From Shewanella psychrotolerans (GTDB lineage: Bacteria; Pseudomonadota; Gammaproteobacteria; Enterobacterales; Shewanellaceae), in the NCBI RefSeq assembly GCF_019457595.1, contig NZ_CP080419.1, positions 3,162,001 through 3,226,000 of the forward strand: a stretch of DNA of 64,000 nucleotides, in the 5' to 3' direction. Shown one piece after another: positions 1 to 10,469 of the stretch. The notes below the pieces were generated by a model, which saw only the letters and a list, made by a program, of their open reading frames with translations, made no database searches and had not been told where the DNA came from. Every line of letters starts with the position of its first letter. Positions within the stretch are counted from its first letter, which is position 1. Both the position numbers and the translations under genes were made by a program.

Positions 1-152
1 CAAGCCCGTTCAAAGCTATTATGATGACCACCATCAGAAAACGAGTCTGGTGTCACATTCAAAATCCCCATCACATGTGGGCGATTAAGAGATATTTGTT
101 TCTGTCTGCTGACTAACTGCAAAAGATCTTCCTCGACAACAATGAACAGCAA
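1..152 (-). CDS. folP: Dihydropteroate synthase, N-terminal part (runs off window)
   Basis: This is the 5' end of the folate-pathway enzyme that condenses a pterin pyrophosphate with p-aminobenzoate. About 50 codons are visible, and they include the family signature MGILNVTPDSFSDGG on the minus strand near positions 25-75. The reading frame is closed upstream by a TGA. The best start is a TTG at 152, with AAGG about six bases upstream; no ATG precedes the signature in this frame except the Met inside it. It lies directly downstream of ftsH in the usual rlmE-ftsH-folP order, separated by a terminator. The rest of the gene is outside the window. The identity is firm; the start codon is an inference. 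Confidence 0.9.
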   Translation of the reverse strand, partial: MLFIVVEEDLLQLVSRQKQISLNRPHVMGILNVTPDSFSDGGHHNSFERA

Positions 153-315
153 GTTGAACCTTCAATTGAAATAACTAGTTATGACAATGGTAAGATTTAC
201 AACGCTGTAAACATATATTTTAGCCATTTTGAATAATGAGATAACGAAAGCGATAGCTACTAGTCTCTCAAAAATCATTCCACCGTTTAATTCGTTGAAT
301 TAACCGATCGTAAAC

Positions 316-341
316 AAGAAAACCCCTTTCGGGGTTTTCTA
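316..341 (-). terminator. Intrinsic terminator after ftsH
   Basis: A 10-bp stem (317-326 with 331-340) and TTTC loop, GC-rich in its inner half, lies 35 bases past the ftsH stop. On the minus strand the 3' arm ends in a T-rich stretch. Confidence 0.75.
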
Positions 342-375
342 TTATTGTAAATACTCACTAATTCAATAAGTCGAA

Positions 376-2346
376 TTATTTAGTAACAGGTGACTCATCA
401 ACACCTTTTGTATCGCTTGGAGTCGATGCTTCGCTCTGAGGCTCTACAACCTCAGCATCATTAACCTCAGCTTGCTTGCCACCTTTATGATCGCCATTAC
501 TGCCATTTTCGTCCATATTCCAATCGGCAGGAGCGCGTACTTCTCGACGAGACATAAGATCGTCTATCTGAGTAGAATCAAGAGTTTCATACTTCATCAA
601 CGCATCTTTCATCGCATGAAGAATATCCATATTATCAGTTAAGAACTTATGGGCTCTGTCATAGTTACTATCGATAATCATCTTAACTTCGTCATCGATA
701 ACTTTGGCAGTCTCATCAGACATATGCTGTGATTTACCCATACTGCGTCCAAGGAAAACTTCGTTATCATCTTCAGCATAAAGCACAGGACCCAGTTTTT
801 CAGAGAAGCCCCACTGCGTTACCATGTTACGCGCAATAGACGTCGCATACTTAATATCTTGTGAAGCGCCGGTCGATACGCGTTCGCTACCATAGATAAG
901 CTCTTCGGCAAGACGTCCACCGTAAGCCACAGAGATCTGGCTCTCAAGCTTTCTACGGCTCTGGCTGATAGCATCGGCTTCAGGCAAGAAGAAAGTCACA
1001 CCCAACGCACGACCACGTGGAATAATAGTCACCTTGTGCACAGGATCATGCTCCGGTACTAAGCAACCCACAATCGCATGACCCGCTTCATGGTAGGCGG
1101 TCATCTCTTTCTCATCTTCTGACATCACCATAGTGCGACGCTCAGCGCCCATCATGATCTTGTCTTTCGCACTTTCAAACTCTTCCATTCCAACAACGCG
1201 GCGATTTCCACGTGCAGCGAATAGCGCAGCTTCGTTGACAAGGTTGGCCAAATCCGCACCAGAGAAACCTGGAGTACCACGCGCAATAACGCTCGCCTTG
1301 ACATCATCGGCTAATGGCACTTTACGCATATGCACTTTCAGGATCTGTTCACGACCGCGCACATCAGGCAAGCCAACAACCACTTGACGGTCAAAACGAC
1401 CTGGACGCAGCAGCGCTGCATCGAGTACGTCTGGGCGGTTAGTCGCGGCAATAACAATAATACCTTCATTACCTTCAAAACCATCCATCTCAACCAGCAT
1501 CTGGTTTAATGTTTGCTCACGCTCATCGTGACCACCACCGACACCGGCACCACGCTGGCGACCAACGGCATCAATCTCATCGATAAAGATGATGCACGGT
1601 GCTGATTTTTTCGCTTGTTCAAACATGTCACGCACACGTGATGCACCGACACCGACAAACATCTCAACAAAATCTGAACCTGAGATAGTAAAGAAAGGCA
1701 CCTTAGCTTCACCAGCAATCGCCTTTGCAAGTAAGGTTTTACCTGTACCAGGAGGCCCAACAAGTAACACACCAGTAGGAATGCGACCACCTAGTTTTTG
1801 GAATTTGGTTGGTTCTTTCAGGTAATCAACCAACTCTTTAACGTCTTCTTTAGCTTCATCACAACCAGCAACGTCACCAAAGGTCGTCTTGATCTGATCT
1901 TCACCCATCAATTTGGCTTTACTCTTACCAAATGACATAGCGCCCTTTCCGCCGCCACCTTGCATCTGGCGCATGAAGAATATCCACACACCAATAAGCA
2001 GAAGCATTGGGAACCAAGAGATGAATATCTGAGTTAAGAAGCCAGACTCTTCGGCTTCTTGACCCTTCATGGTCACGCCTTTGCGGTCAAGATCATTAAT
2101 CAAATCTTGATCGTACATGGGCATAATCGTCGTGAATTTTTCACCCGTTCGCTTTGTACCCTCAATGGTACGTTGGTCGCTTTTAACTTCGACAGTATTA
2201 ATCTGCCCTGAACGGACATCATCCAGGAATGCGGAATAATCCATCTTCAACGAATTTGATGAAGAGGGGGAATAGCCCTGAAACACTGACATCAGCACAA
2301 CGGCGATGACAACCCAGAGAATTAAATTTTTTGCCATATCACTCAA
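376..2346 (-). CDS. ftsH: ATP-dependent zinc metalloprotease FtsH
   Basis: This is a membrane-anchored AAA+ protease that degrades misfolded membrane proteins and short-lived regulators; in E. coli these include sigma-32 and LpxC. The 656-residue protein has two N-terminal membrane segments (about residues 7-23 and 107-126) around a periplasmic domain. It then has Walker A GPPGTGKT near residue 200, Walker B IIFIDEID, the second region of homology ending [11 protein letters not shown], and the zinc motif HEAGH near 420. The C-terminal tail is acidic and low in complexity, as is usual. It follows rlmE by 45 bases and probably shares its promoter, which carries a sigma-32-like signal. Length and all key motifs are intact. 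Confidence 0.98.
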   Translation of the reverse strand: MSDMAKNLILWVVIAVVLMSVFQGYSPSSSNSLKMDYSAFLDDVRSGQINTVEVKSDQRTIEGTKRTGEKFTTIMPMYDQDLINDLDRKGVTMKGQEAEESGFLTQIFISWFPMLLLIGVWIFFMRQMQGGGGKGAMSFGKSKAKLMGEDQIKTTFGDVAGCDEAKEDVKELVDYLKEPTKFQKLGGRIPTGVLLVGPPGTGKTLLAKAIAGEAKVPFFTISGSDFVEMFVGVGASRVRDMFEQAKKSAPCIIFIDEIDAVGRQRGAGVGGGHDEREQTLNQMLVEMDGFEGNEGIIVIAATNRPDVLDAALLRPGRFDRQVVVGLPDVRGREQILKVHMRKVPLADDVKASVIARGTPGFSGADLANLVNEAALFAARGNRRVVGMEEFESAKDKIMMGAERRTMVMSEDEKEMTAYHEAGHAIVGCLVPEHDPVHKVTIIPRGRALGVTFFLPEADAISQSRRKLESQISVAYGGRLAEELIYGSERVSTGASQDIKYATSIARNMVTQWGFSEKLGPVLYAEDDNEVFLGRSMGKSQHMSDETAKVIDDEVKMIIDSNYDRAHKFLTDNMDILHAMKDALMKYETLDSTQIDDLMSRREVRAPADWNMDENGSNGDHKGGKQAEVNDAEVVEPQSEASTPSDTKGVDESPVTK

Positions 2347-2391
2347 AATTACTAGACCTCATACAGTCTTGCGGTTACTGACGTTAGGTTA

Positions 2392-3021
2392 CTACAACTT
2401 GTATCCTGTCGCCACAAGATAGACTTCACGCGAACGCGGTCGCGAAGAGTCTGGCTTTCGTGTTTTAACGGTTGTAAATGCTTCTTTTACCGCCTTCATA
2501 TATTCGTCAAAGCCCTCCCCCTGAAAGACTTTAACAGCAAAACTACCATTGGGTGCCAACACTTGATGACACATATCTAACGCTAGTTCTACCAAATACA
2601 TGGCGCGCGGTTGATCCACACCACCTGTACCACTCATATTAGGCGCCATATCAGAAAGTACAACATCAACTTTAGCATCACCTACCCTTTCAAGTAAGGC
2701 ATTCAGTACTTTCTCTTCGCGAAAATCACCTTGTAGAAAGTCGACACCAACGATGGGATCCATAGGTAAAATGTCGCAGGCGATAACTTTACCATTATCA
2801 CCAGCTAATTTAACCGCAATCTGTGACCAACCACCAGGAGCGGCCCCTAAATCCACAACGGTCATCCCCGGACGGATCAGTTTATCTTTCTGTTGTATCT
2901 CTTCGATTTTAAACGCGGCACGCGAACGTAACCCTCGTTTTTGCGATAACTTTACATAGTGATCATCGAAATGTTCCTGCATCCAACGGGAGGAACTTGC
3001 TGTTCGTTTTTTACCTGACAT
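2392..3021 (-). CDS. rlmE: 23S rRNA U2552 2'-O-ribose methyltransferase
   Basis: RlmE (FtsJ/RrmJ) uses S-adenosylmethionine to methylate U2552 in the A-loop of 23S rRNA late in 50S assembly. The 209-residue protein is of normal length. It starts with a basic tail ([17 protein letters not shown]), has the SAM-binding motif [13 protein letters not shown] near residues 55-67 and [11 protein letters not shown] near 120-130, and ends with the conserved [17 protein letters not shown]. The catalytic K-D-K-E set is consistent with K38/D124/K164/E199 of E. coli. It is first in an rlmE-ftsH operon and is divergent from yhbY, the same layout as in E. coli. Confidence 0.97.
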   Translation of the reverse strand: MSGKKRTASSSRWMQEHFDDHYVKLSQKRGLRSRAAFKIEEIQQKDKLIRPGMTVVDLGAAPGGWSQIAVKLAGDNGKVIACDILPMDPIVGVDFLQGDFREEKVLNALLERVGDAKVDVVLSDMAPNMSGTGGVDQPRAMYLVELALDMCHQVLAPNGSFAVKVFQGEGFDEYMKAVKEAFTTVKTRKPDSSRPRSREVYLVATGYKL

Positions 3022-3056
3022 TTAAAATCCGCAACAAATATAAGTTACACAAAGGC

Positions 3057-3086
3057 TATATGAGGGTAGAATAGCGTTTTTTCAAC
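3057..3086 (-). promoter_or_regulatory. Sigma-32-like promoter for rlmE-ftsH
   Basis: On the minus strand, GTTGAAA (3080-3086) is followed by CCCTCATATA (3066-3057), close to the heat-shock consensus CTTGAAA and CCCCATNT with a 13-14 base spacer. It sits about 40 bases before the rlmE start. The same operon is heat-inducible in E. coli, which supports the reading. It is a pattern match only. Confidence 0.55.
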
Positions 3087-3112
3087 AGTAACTCAGCATA
3101 AAGTTGGTAGAA

Positions 3113-3412
3113 ATGAACTTAACAACCAAACAAAAACAGCACTTAAAGGGCTTAGCACATAACTTAAAGCCTGTTGTACAGCTTGGTTCCAATGGTCTGA
3201 CTGAAGGCGTACTGGCTGAAATTGATAATGCACTCTCTCATCATGAATTAATCAAAGTGAAAGTAGCCTCTGGTGACAGAGAGCTAAAAAATGCAGTCGT
3301 TGACGCCATAGTACGCGAAACCCGAGCTGAAAAAGTTCAGCTAATCGGTCACGTATTGGTCCTTTTTCGTCAATCTCCAGAAATGAAGATTGCCATTCCA
3401 AGAGCAAAGTAA
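3113..3412 (+). CDS. yhbY: CRM-domain ribosome assembly RNA-binding protein YhbY
   Basis: YhbY is a small RNA-binding protein with a single CRM domain that associates with pre-50S ribosomal subunits. The ATG at 3113 gives 99 residues beginning MNLTTKQKQHLKGLAH, matching the family's usual start and length of about 97. An upstream in-frame TTG at 3104 would add three residues but is less likely. The GxxG-type loop appears as LGSNGLTEG, and the domain core HHELIKVKV follows. It is transcribed divergently from rlmE, as in enterobacteria, and is followed by a strong terminator shared with greA. Confidence 0.95.
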   Translation: MNLTTKQKQHLKGLAHNLKPVVQLGSNGLTEGVLAEIDNALSHHELIKVKVASGDRELKNAVVDAIVRETRAEKVQLIGHVLVLFRQSPEMKIAIPRAK

Positions 3413-3443
3413 TACCCATCAGTATTGGTTCTATTTGCCTCAT

Positions 3444-3474
3444 AAAAAAGCCGCTATCAATTAGCGGCTTTTTT
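3444..3474. terminator. Bidirectional terminator between yhbY and greA
   Basis: AAAAAAGCCGCTA, a TCAA loop and TTAGCGGCTTTTTT form a hairpin with A and T runs on both sides. It can serve yhbY on the plus strand and greA on the minus strand. Confidence 0.9.
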
Positions 3475-3501
3475 GTTTACAGAGTCTTGTCTTAAAAAGA
3501 T

Positions 3502-3978
3502 TTAGATATATTCAACCGCTGTAATTTCAAAGTCGGTCACACCACCAGGGGTAGAGATTGTAACTTCGTCCCCCTCTGATTTACCGACTAAGCCTCTCGC
3601 GATTGGCGATGATACTGAGATCAAATTCTCTCTGATATTAGCTTCATCTTCACCCACTATACGGTAAGTTGACTCTTCTTCGGTATCAAGATTTAAGATA
3701 GTCACCGTCGTGCCGAAAATCACTCGCCCTGTATTTTCCATCTTAGTAACATCGATAATTTGCACATTCGATAATTTGCCTTCGATGTCTCTGATACGAG
3801 CTTCACATAATCCCTGCTCTTCGCGGGCCGCATGGTACTCAGCATTCTCTTTCAGATCACCTAACTCTCTTGCGATACCGATAGCTTCAGCAATCTTAGG
3901 GCGCTTATCAAACTTTAAAAAATCTAACTCTTTACGTAGTTGTTCTGCACCAACAACTGTCATCGGAACCTTATTCAT
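3502..3978 (-). CDS. greA: Transcription elongation factor GreA
   Basis: GreA enters the RNA polymerase secondary channel and stimulates cleavage of backtracked RNA. The chosen ATG at 3978 gives the standard 158 residues, starting [20 protein letters not shown], with an AAGGAG ribosome site about 12 bases upstream. The frame stays open 38 codons further upstream, but that part (positions 3979-4092) does not resemble the family. The N-terminal coiled coil carries the acidic tip ([16 protein letters not shown], with the D and E that coordinate magnesium in the polymerase). The C-terminal FKBP-like domain includes [20 protein letters not shown]. It lies just downstream of carB but has its own terminator and probably its own promoter. 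Confidence 0.97.
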   Translation of the reverse strand: MNKVPMTVVGAEQLRKELDFLKFDKRPKIAEAIGIARELGDLKENAEYHAAREEQGLCEARIRDIEGKLSNVQIIDVTKMENTGRVIFGTTVTILNLDTEEESTYRIVGEDEANIRENLISVSSPIARGLVGKSEGDEVTISTPGGVTDFEITAVEYI

Positions 3979-4223
3979 AGGAACGATCGTCTCCTTAAAA
4001 CAAAAGCATCCTAGCCAGCCTGGTCCATATAAAGACCACTGACTAAGTATAAAGAAAGCATGGAATGGATCTATTCTATACTGGGATTGCACTAGAAGCT
4101 AATGAATCACGCTTAGATAACATTAACATTGAAAGAAGTGTGTTTTTCATCCCACATCACTAAAGTAATATCACCATTAACATTGGGCCAATAAACCACA
4201 AGGTCAAATAGATACCTCGTCAT

Positions 4224-4249
4224 AAAAAAGGCCGCTTACGCGGCCTTTT
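4224..4249 (-). terminator. Terminator after carB
   Basis: The hairpin AAGGCCGC-ttac-GCGGCCTT lies 15 bases beyond the carB stop. On the minus strand it is followed by a run of six T. Confidence 0.85.
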
Positions 4250-4265
4250 AACACTAAAGCAATTA

Positions 4266-7200
4266 TTAGCCTTTAATACGTTTGTGTAGCTCTTGCACCG
4301 AAGTGACATTGGTACGATCATCTGCCGCATGCGCCATACAAGTTGCAAATGCAGCATTCAAGGTCGTGGTGTAATTAACCTTGTAACGCAGTGCACCACG
4401 ACGTAACTGACGAGAATCTTCAATTGCTTGACGACCTTCAGTCGTATTGACGATATAGGTATACTCATCGTTCTTGATACGGTCAAGAATATGAGGACGT
4501 CCTTCATGTACCTTGTTCACTAAGCGAGGATTAATACCCGCTTCACCTAACACAACAGCAGTACCGTGGGTGGCATCAATTTCGTAACCAAGCTCTATCA
4601 ATTTAGCCGCTAAATCGGCAACGCGGTTCTTGTCGCTATTACGAACCGACAATAGCGCACGGCCAGACTTAGGTACTTCTGATGTCGCACCAAGCTGCGC
4701 TTTAGCATAAGCTTCAGCAAAGGTATCACCCACCCCCATGACTTCCCCCGTTGAACGCATTTCAGGGCCAAGCAAAGGGTCAACACCTGGGAACTTATTA
4801 AATGGCAGCACCACTTCTTTCACTGAATAGAAAGGTGGGATCACTTCTTTAGTGAAACCTTGCTCTTCAAGTGATTGACCAGCCATAACGCGCGCGGCGA
4901 TCTTAGCAAGTGGAACCCCAGTCGCTTTCGATACAAATGGCACGGTACGAGCGGCACGTGGATTAACCTCAATCATGTAGATGGTGTTATCTTGAACCGC
5001 AAACTGCACGTTCATCAAACCAACGACACCCAGTTCCATAGCAAGTTTTCTAACCTGCTCACGCATCTCATCTTGAATCGCTTGACTTAGCGTGTATGGA
5101 GGTAGGGAGCAACCTGAGTCACCTGAGTGAACCCCTGCTTGTTCAATGTGTTCCATGATGGCACCGACAACAACATCTTTACCATCACAAATGGCATCGA
5201 TATCGACTTCGGTCGCATTATCCAAGAAACGATCAAGCAATACAGGTGATGCATTAGAAACACTTACCGCTTCGCTAAAGTAACGACGCAAGTCTTGCTC
5301 ATCGTATACGATTTCCATTGCGCGGCCACCAAGCACATAAGATGGGCGAACAACTAATGGATAACCGATACGTTCACCAGAAATGACAGCGCCCTCAACG
5401 GTAGTCACGGTATCGTTTTCGGGTTGTTTCATCTCTAAACGTTGAATCGCTTGCTGGAAACGCTCTCGGTCTTCCGCACGGTCGATGGCATCTGGACTAG
5501 TACCAATAATCGGTACGCCAGCAGCCTCTAGATCACGAGCCAATTTAAGCGGTGTTTGGCCGCCGTACTGCACGATAACGCCTTTAGGCTTTTCGATACG
5601 TACGATTTCAAGCACATCTTCTAGTGTGACGGATTCAAAATAGAGCCTATCAGATGTGTCGTAGTCGGTTGATACTGTTTCAGGGTTACAGTTAACCATG
5701 ATAGTTTCAAAACCATCTTCACGAAGCGCTAACGCCGCATGAACACAGCAATAATCAAACTCAATACCTTGACCAATACGGTTTGGACCACCACCAATCA
5801 CCATGATTTTGTCACGATTTGTGGGGTTGGCTTCACACTCTTCTTCATAAGTTGAGTACATATAAGCGGTATCGGTAGAGAACTCTGCTGCACAGGTATC
5901 TACGCGTTTATAAACCGGATAGATTTCATGGCGATAACGCAGCTTACGCATCTCTGATTCGCTAACACCTAACAGCGCAGCAAGACGTGAATCGGCAAAA
6001 CCTTTACGTTTAAGCTTGTATAAGAAATCCTTATCCATGCTAGACATGCCAGACTCTTTAACTTGTGCTTCTAGGCTAAGCAGCTCTTCGATTTGCACTA
6101 AGAACCAAGGGTCGATATTGGTGAGCTTAAAGATATCTTCTAAGCTAAGACCCGCACGGAATGCATCGCCAATATACCAAATACGCTCAGCACCTGGCTC
6201 TTTTAATTCGTGGCGAATACGAGACAACGCATCATTATCTTCGATATCGATAATTGGGTCTAAGCCGTTAACACCAACCTCTAGGCCGCGCAGTGCTTTC
6301 TGCAGCGACTCTTGGAAAGTACGACCAATCGCCATCACTTCACCCACAGATTTCATCTGGGTGGTTAAACGGTCATTTGCGCCAGCAAACTTTTCAAAGT
6401 TAAAGCGCGGTACTTTAGTCACTACATAATCGATAGCTGGCTCAAATGATGCTGGCGTTGCGCCGCCAGTAATATCATTGCTCAATTCATCAAGGGTAAA
6501 GCCAACTGCAAGTTTGGCAGCAATCTTAGCAATCGGGAATCCCGTTGCTTTAGATGCCAAGGCAGATGAACGCGATACGCGAGGGTTCATCTCGATGATA
6601 ACCATACGGCCGTCTATAGGATTGATACCAAACTGAACGTTAGAGCCACCGGTTTCAACACCAATCTCACGCAGCACAGCGAGTGATGCGTTACGCATCA
6701 ACTGATACTCTTTATCAGTTAATGTTTGTGCTGGAGCAACTGTGATTGAATCACCAGTATGGACACCCATAGGATCGAAGTTTTCGATTGAACACACGAT
6801 AATACAGTTATCGTTACGGTCACGAACCACTTCCATCTCATACTCTTTCCAACCAATTAACGACTCATCGATAAGCAGCTCGGTGGTTGGTGAAAGCTCT
6901 AGGCCTTGAGAACAGATCTCTTCAAACTCTTCCTTGTTATAAGCGATACCACCGCCGCTCCCACCCATAGTAAATGATGGGCGAATAATACAAGGGAATC
7001 CTACTTCTTCAAGTACGCCATAAGCATCTTCCATGCTACGAGCAATACCTGCACGCGGACACTCGAGACCAATCGCTTTCATTGCTTCATCGAAGCGACT
7101 GCGATCTTCAGCTTTATCGATAGCATCGGCTGTCGCGCCAATCATTTCAACATTAAATTCAGCCAGTACACCTTCGCTTTCTAAGCGAAGTGCACAGTTC

Positions 7201-7487
7201 AATGCCGTTTGACCACCCATGGTTGGCAAAATGGCATCTGGACGCTCTTTGGCAATAATGTTACGCACAACTTCCCAATGAATAGGCTCGATATAGGTTG
7301 CATCGGCCATTTCAGGGTCAGTCATAATAGTCGCAGGGTTAGAGTTAACCAAAATAACTCGATAACCCTCTTCGCGAAGCGCTTTACAGGCCTGAGCTCC
7401 AGAGTAATCAAACTCACATGCTTGACCAATCACAATCGGGCCTGCGCCCAGGATTAGAATACTTTTTATATCTGTACGTTTTGGCAT
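4266..7487 (-). CDS. carB: Carbamoyl-phosphate synthase large subunit
   Basis: CarB makes carbamoyl phosphate from bicarbonate, ATP and the ammonia channelled from CarA, feeding both arginine and pyrimidine synthesis. At 1073 residues it is full length. It has two homologous halves, each with an ATP-grasp fold ([14 protein letters not shown] in the first, [18 protein letters not shown] in the second), an oligomerisation domain between them and a C-terminal MGS-like allosteric domain (about residues 935-1073). The opening [24 protein letters not shown] is characteristic. It follows carA by 20 bases as the second gene of the operon. No motif is missing. Confidence 0.98.
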   Translation of the reverse strand: MPKRTDIKSILILGAGPIVIGQACEFDYSGAQACKALREEGYRVILVNSNPATIMTDPEMADATYIEPIHWEVVRNIIAKERPDAILPTMGGQTALNCALRLESEGVLAEFNVEMIGATADAIDKAEDRSRFDEAMKAIGLECPRAGIARSMEDAYGVLEEVGFPCIIRPSFTMGGSGGGIAYNKEEFEEICSQGLELSPTTELLIDESLIGWKEYEMEVVRDRNDNCIIVCSIENFDPMGVHTGDSITVAPAQTLTDKEYQLMRNASLAVLREIGVETGGSNVQFGINPIDGRMVIIEMNPRVSRSSALASKATGFPIAKIAAKLAVGFTLDELSNDITGGATPASFEPAIDYVVTKVPRFNFEKFAGANDRLTTQMKSVGEVMAIGRTFQESLQKALRGLEVGVNGLDPIIDIEDNDALSRIRHELKEPGAERIWYIGDAFRAGLSLEDIFKLTNIDPWFLVQIEELLSLEAQVKESGMSSMDKDFLYKLKRKGFADSRLAALLGVSESEMRKLRYRHEIYPVYKRVDTCAAEFSTDTAYMYSTYEEECEANPTNRDKIMVIGGGPNRIGQGIEFDYCCVHAALALREDGFETIMVNCNPETVSTDYDTSDRLYFESVTLEDVLEIVRIEKPKGVIVQYGGQTPLKLARDLEAAGVPIIGTSPDAIDRAEDRERFQQAIQRLEMKQPENDTVTTVEGAVISGERIGYPLVVRPSYVLGGRAMEIVYDEQDLRRYFSEAVSVSNASPVLLDRFLDNATEVDIDAICDGKDVVVGAIMEHIEQAGVHSGDSGCSLPPYTLSQAIQDEMREQVRKLAMELGVVGLMNVQFAVQDNTIYMIEVNPRAARTVPFVSKATGVPLAKIAARVMAGQSLEEQGFTKEVIPPFYSVKEVVLPFNKFPGVDPLLGPEMRSTGEVMGVGDTFAEAYAKAQLGATSEVPKSGRALLSVRNSDKNRVADLAAKLIELGYEIDATHGTAVVLGEAGINPRLVNKVHEGRPHILDRIKNDEYTYIVNTTEGRQAIEDSRQLRRGALRYKVNYTTTLNAAFATCMAHAADDRTNVTSVQELHKRIKG

Positions 7488-7507
7488 TGCTTAAACCTTC
7501 TCCCGGA

Positions 7508-8653
7508 CTACTTAGCGTTGTGACGATACTGCTCAATCAACTCGATAAAGTGATTAAACAATGGGGCCGCATCATGAGGACCTGGACTCGCTTCAGGGTG
7601 ACCCTGGAAGCTAAACGCAGGCTTATCGGTAAGATGGATGCCTTGCAAAGAACCATCAAACAGTGATTTATGGGTCACTTTGATGTTGGCAGGCAAACTT
7701 GCTTCATCTGCAGCAAAACCGTGGTTTTGGCTGGTGATCATCACATTACCTAGCTCAATATTACTGACAGGGTGGTTTGCACCGTGATGGCCAAACTTCA
7801 TCTTTAAGGTTTTTGCACCTGAAGCCAATGCCAGTAATTGATGACCTAAGCAGATCCCAAACACTGGAATATCAGTTTTCAAGATATCTTGAATCGCGCT
7901 AATCGCGTAGTCACATGGCTCTGGATCACCTGGGCCATTGGATAAAAACACGCCATCTGGGTTCATTGCAAGCACTTCGCTCGCAGGTGTTTGTGCAGGT
8001 ACAACGGTCACATCACAACCGCGGTCAACCAGCATGCGTAAGATATTGCGTTTAACGCCGTAGTCATAAGCGACGACCTTAAACTTCAACTCTGATTCAG
8101 GAGTATCGTCAGGTAAACCACCAACTAAACGCCAGCTACCACTGCGCCACTGATATTGTTTATCTGTGGTCACTTCTTTGGCGAGATCCATGCCTTTTAA
8201 TCCAGGGAAAGCTCTAGCCGCTTCAAGCGCTTTAGCTTCATCCATATCACCGACTAAAATTGCGCCAGCCTGCGCCCCTTTTTCCCTTAAAATACGCGTT
8301 AATTTACGCGTATCGATATCGGCAATACCTACGACATTGTTAGCTTTTAAGTAATCGCTTAGGGATTGCTGGTTTCTGAAGTTACTTGCGATTAGAGGAA
8401 GATCTCTAATAATTAACCCGCATGCGTGAACCGCATCAGATTCAATATCTTCACTATTGGTTCCTGTGTTACCAATGTGGGGGTAAGTTAAAGTAACGAT
8501 TTGACGAGAATAGGAAGGATCCGTAAGAATTTCTTGGTAACCAGTCATCGAAGTGTTAAAAACAACTTCACCAACTGCAAGTCCATCGGCACCAATTGCA
8601 GTGCCAGTAAATACGGTTCCATCTTCGAGTACGAGTAAGGCAGACTTTGTCAA
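7508..8653 (-). CDS. carA: Carbamoyl-phosphate synthase small (glutaminase) subunit
   Basis: CarA hydrolyses glutamine and passes ammonia to CarB. The C-terminal half is a class I glutamine amidotransferase with the nucleophile elbow [17 protein letters not shown] and the His/Glu pair in [13 protein letters not shown]. The start is probably the TTG at 8653: GGAGGT stands just upstream, and the protein then begins (M)[16 protein letters not shown], giving 381 residues, the usual size. The open frame extends 34 codons further (to 8755) through an ATG, but that extension reads as leader sequence. It is the first gene of carAB, with dapB upstream in the usual dapB-carA-carB order. Confidence 0.96.
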   Translation of the reverse strand: MTKSALLVLEDGTVFTGTAIGADGLAVGEVVFNTSMTGYQEILTDPSYSRQIVTLTYPHIGNTGTNSEDIESDAVHACGLIIRDLPLIASNFRNQQSLSDYLKANNVVGIADIDTRKLTRILREKGAQAGAILVGDMDEAKALEAARAFPGLKGMDLAKEVTTDKQYQWRSGSWRLVGGLPDDTPESELKFKVVAYDYGVKRNILRMLVDRGCDVTVVPAQTPASEVLAMNPDGVFLSNGPGDPEPCDYAISAIQDILKTDIPVFGICLGHQLLALASGAKTLKMKFGHHGANHPVSNIELGNVMITSQNHGFAADEASLPANIKVTHKSLFDGSLQGIHLTDKPAFSFQGHPEASPGPHDAAPLFNHFIELIEQYRHNAK

Positions 8654-8805
8654 CGCGACCTCCGAAAAGAGCCAAGCCATTGTATAATAGGGTTTTATTT
8701 TACTTTTAAGATACCAACTTTCGCTTAAATACGAAATTTTGACAAATTCCGTCAATTCTATAGGTGAAATGTCACTTCGTCTATAGACAAACGGTGTTTT
8801 TCCAC

Positions 8806-8834
8806 AAAAAAAAACGCCATATCGGCGTTTTTTT
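8806..8834 (-). terminator. Terminator after dapB, upstream of carAB
   Basis: AACGCC (8813-8818) pairs with GGCGTT (8824-8829), with A and T runs on either side, directly after the dapB stop. It separates dapB from carAB, so carA must have its own promoter in 8654-8805. I could not pick a convincing -10/-35 pair or an ARG or PurR box there. Confidence 0.8.
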
Positions 8835-8839
8835 AAATA

Positions 8840-9655
8840 CTAATCTTTCAGACCTAAAACCTGCTGCATGTCATAAAGTCCAGGGACTTGATCACCGAGC
8901 CAAAATGCAGCGCGCATTGCGCCATTGGCAAAGGTCATCCTACTAGAGGCTTTATGGGTGATCTCTAAGCGCTCACCGATATCAGCAAACATAGCCGTAT
9001 GCTCACCCACGAGATCACCCGCGCGGATAGTAGAGAAACCAATGGTTTCACGACTACGCTCTTCAGTGATCCCTTCACGCCCATAAATCGCACATTTTTC
9101 TAAATCGCGACCTAACACTTCAGCAATCACCTCTCCCATTTTGAGAGCCGTTCCCGAAGGTGCATCTTTTTTATGTCGGTGGTGACCTTCGATGATCTCG
9201 ATATCGGTATAGTCACCCATCACCTCAGCGGTTAACTCAAGCAAACGCCACATTAAGTTCACACCTACTGACATATTCGGTGCCATCACGATAGGCGTTG
9301 TTTCAGCATATGCTGCAATCTGCTCTTTTTGAGCATGATTAAAACCGGTTGTGCCGATCACAATACCTTTACCATTACGTGCACACCAGTCAGTGTGGAC
9401 TACACTGGCTTCGGGCGAGGTAAAATCAATCAGAATATCAAAATCATCAACAGCAAGATCAAGGGAATCTGTTATCGCAACATTCATTGCGCCAACACCT
9501 GCTAACTCGCCAGCATCAACTCCAATCAATGTTGAACCCGCACGCTCAATCGCTGCACCTAAAAAGATATTGCTACTAAGCTTTGCCGATTCAATAAGAG
9601 TGCGGCCCATACGACCACTGCCACCAGTAATAGCGACTCTTACTTGCTCTGTCAT
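8840..9655 (-). CDS. dapB: 4-hydroxy-tetrahydrodipicolinate reductase
   Basis: DapB performs the NAD(P)H-dependent reduction step of the diaminopimelate/lysine pathway. The ATG at 9655 is preferred (GGGAGA just upstream) and gives 270 residues, starting [17 protein letters not shown], the dinucleotide-binding loop. An upstream ATG at 9676 would add seven residues. The catalytic and substrate-binding motif [19 protein letters not shown] is present near residues 150-170, and the C-terminal [12 protein letters not shown] is typical. It has its own terminator and precedes carAB. Confidence 0.97.
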   Translation of the reverse strand: MTEQVRVAITGGSGRMGRTLIESAKLSSNIFLGAAIERAGSTLIGVDAGELAGVGAMNVAITDSLDLAVDDFDILIDFTSPEASVVHTDWCARNGKGIVIGTTGFNHAQKEQIAAYAETTPIVMAPNMSVGVNLMWRLLELTAEVMGDYTDIEIIEGHHRHKKDAPSGTALKMGEVIAEVLGRDLEKCAIYGREGITEERSRETIGFSTIRAGDLVGEHTAMFADIGERLEITHKASSRMTFANGAMRAAFWLGDQVPGLYDMQQVLGLKD

Positions 9656-9737
9656 CCACGTCTCCCTGCACTTCATTTGCTTTGCCTATACAGGCAGTCT
9701 AGAAATCACCTTGTAACTTGTTATTAAAACAAGCTAC

Positions 9738-9770
9738 AAAAAAAAGCCTAAGCAACAGCTTAGGCTTTTA
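9738..9770 (-). terminator. Terminator after the FKBP gene
   Basis: A perfect 10-bp stem, AAGCCTAAGC (9744-9753) with GCTTAGGCTT (9758-9767), ends two bases before the gene's stop codon at 9773. Nine A on the plus strand supply the T run on the minus strand. Confidence 0.9.
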
Positions 9771-9772
9771 GA

Positions 9773-10390
9773 TTATAGTATGTCGAGCAATTCAACTTCA
9801 AATACTAAGGCTGAATAAGGTGGGATAGATGCACCAGCACCACGCTCGCCATAAGCTAGGTGATGAGGAACATATAGCTTCCACTTAGAACCCACAGGCA
9901 TTAGTTGTAATGCTTCAGTCCAACCTGCGATAACACCAGAAACAGGGAACTCGGCTGGTTGATCACGCAATACTGAACTATCGAAAACGTCACCGCTAAT
10001 GAAAGTACCGTGGTAGTGAGTACGAACAGTTGAGTCGTAGCCAGGCTTATCGCCGTTACCTTCGTTAATGATCTCATACTGAAGACCAGACTCTAAGGTA
10101 ATAACGCCATCACGCTTTTGGTTTTCAGCTAAGAAAGTTTCACCTTCCGCAGATGCAGCTGCGGCTGCAGCTTCTTGTACCTTCTGAATACGCTGACTGA
10201 TTTCAGTGAAGGCAGTTTGAAGATCTTGCATAGAAACAACGCTCTCTTTACCTTCAAAAGCATCAGATAAACCAACTTGAACCGCTGAAATATCAATACC
10301 TTCGAAAGAGTTTGCCGCTAATTGCTCGCCTAATTGGCGACCGACACCGTAGCTGGCATGCTGTTCAATTGTGGTGAACTTGTCAGACAT
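9773..10390 (-). CDS. fklB: FKBP-type peptidyl-prolyl cis-trans isomerase (FklB-like)
   Basis: This is a 205-residue prolyl isomerase. The N-terminal half (about residues 5-90) is the dimerisation domain typical of FKBP22/Mip-type proteins (SYGVGRQLGEQLA...GLSDAFEGKESVVS), followed by an alanine-rich linker near residue 95. The C-terminal FKBP domain carries the active-site residues in YHGTFISGDVFDSS, VIAGWTEALQLMPVGSKW and LAYGERGAGASIPPYSALVFEVELL. No signal peptide is visible, so it is expected to be cytoplasmic like FklB rather than periplasmic like FkpA. It is monocistronic with its own terminator. Confidence 0.92.
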   Translation of the reverse strand: MSDKFTTIEQHASYGVGRQLGEQLAANSFEGIDISAVQVGLSDAFEGKESVVSMQDLQTAFTEISQRIQKVQEAAAAAASAEGETFLAENQKRDGVITLESGLQYEIINEGNGDKPGYDSTVRTHYHGTFISGDVFDSSVLRDQPAEFPVSGVIAGWTEALQLMPVGSKWKLYVPHHLAYGERGAGASIPPYSALVFEVELLDIL

Positions 10391-10469
10391 AATGATAGTA
10401 CTCTCATTTATTCAATTAATTTCGCGCGGATTTTATCACAGTCGACGATAAAAAACCCATAAATTGCCC

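Noticed and set aside
3979..4092. 38-codon N-terminal extension of greA
   Set aside because: The extension is not GreA-like and lies upstream of a good ribosome site for the standard 158-residue protein.
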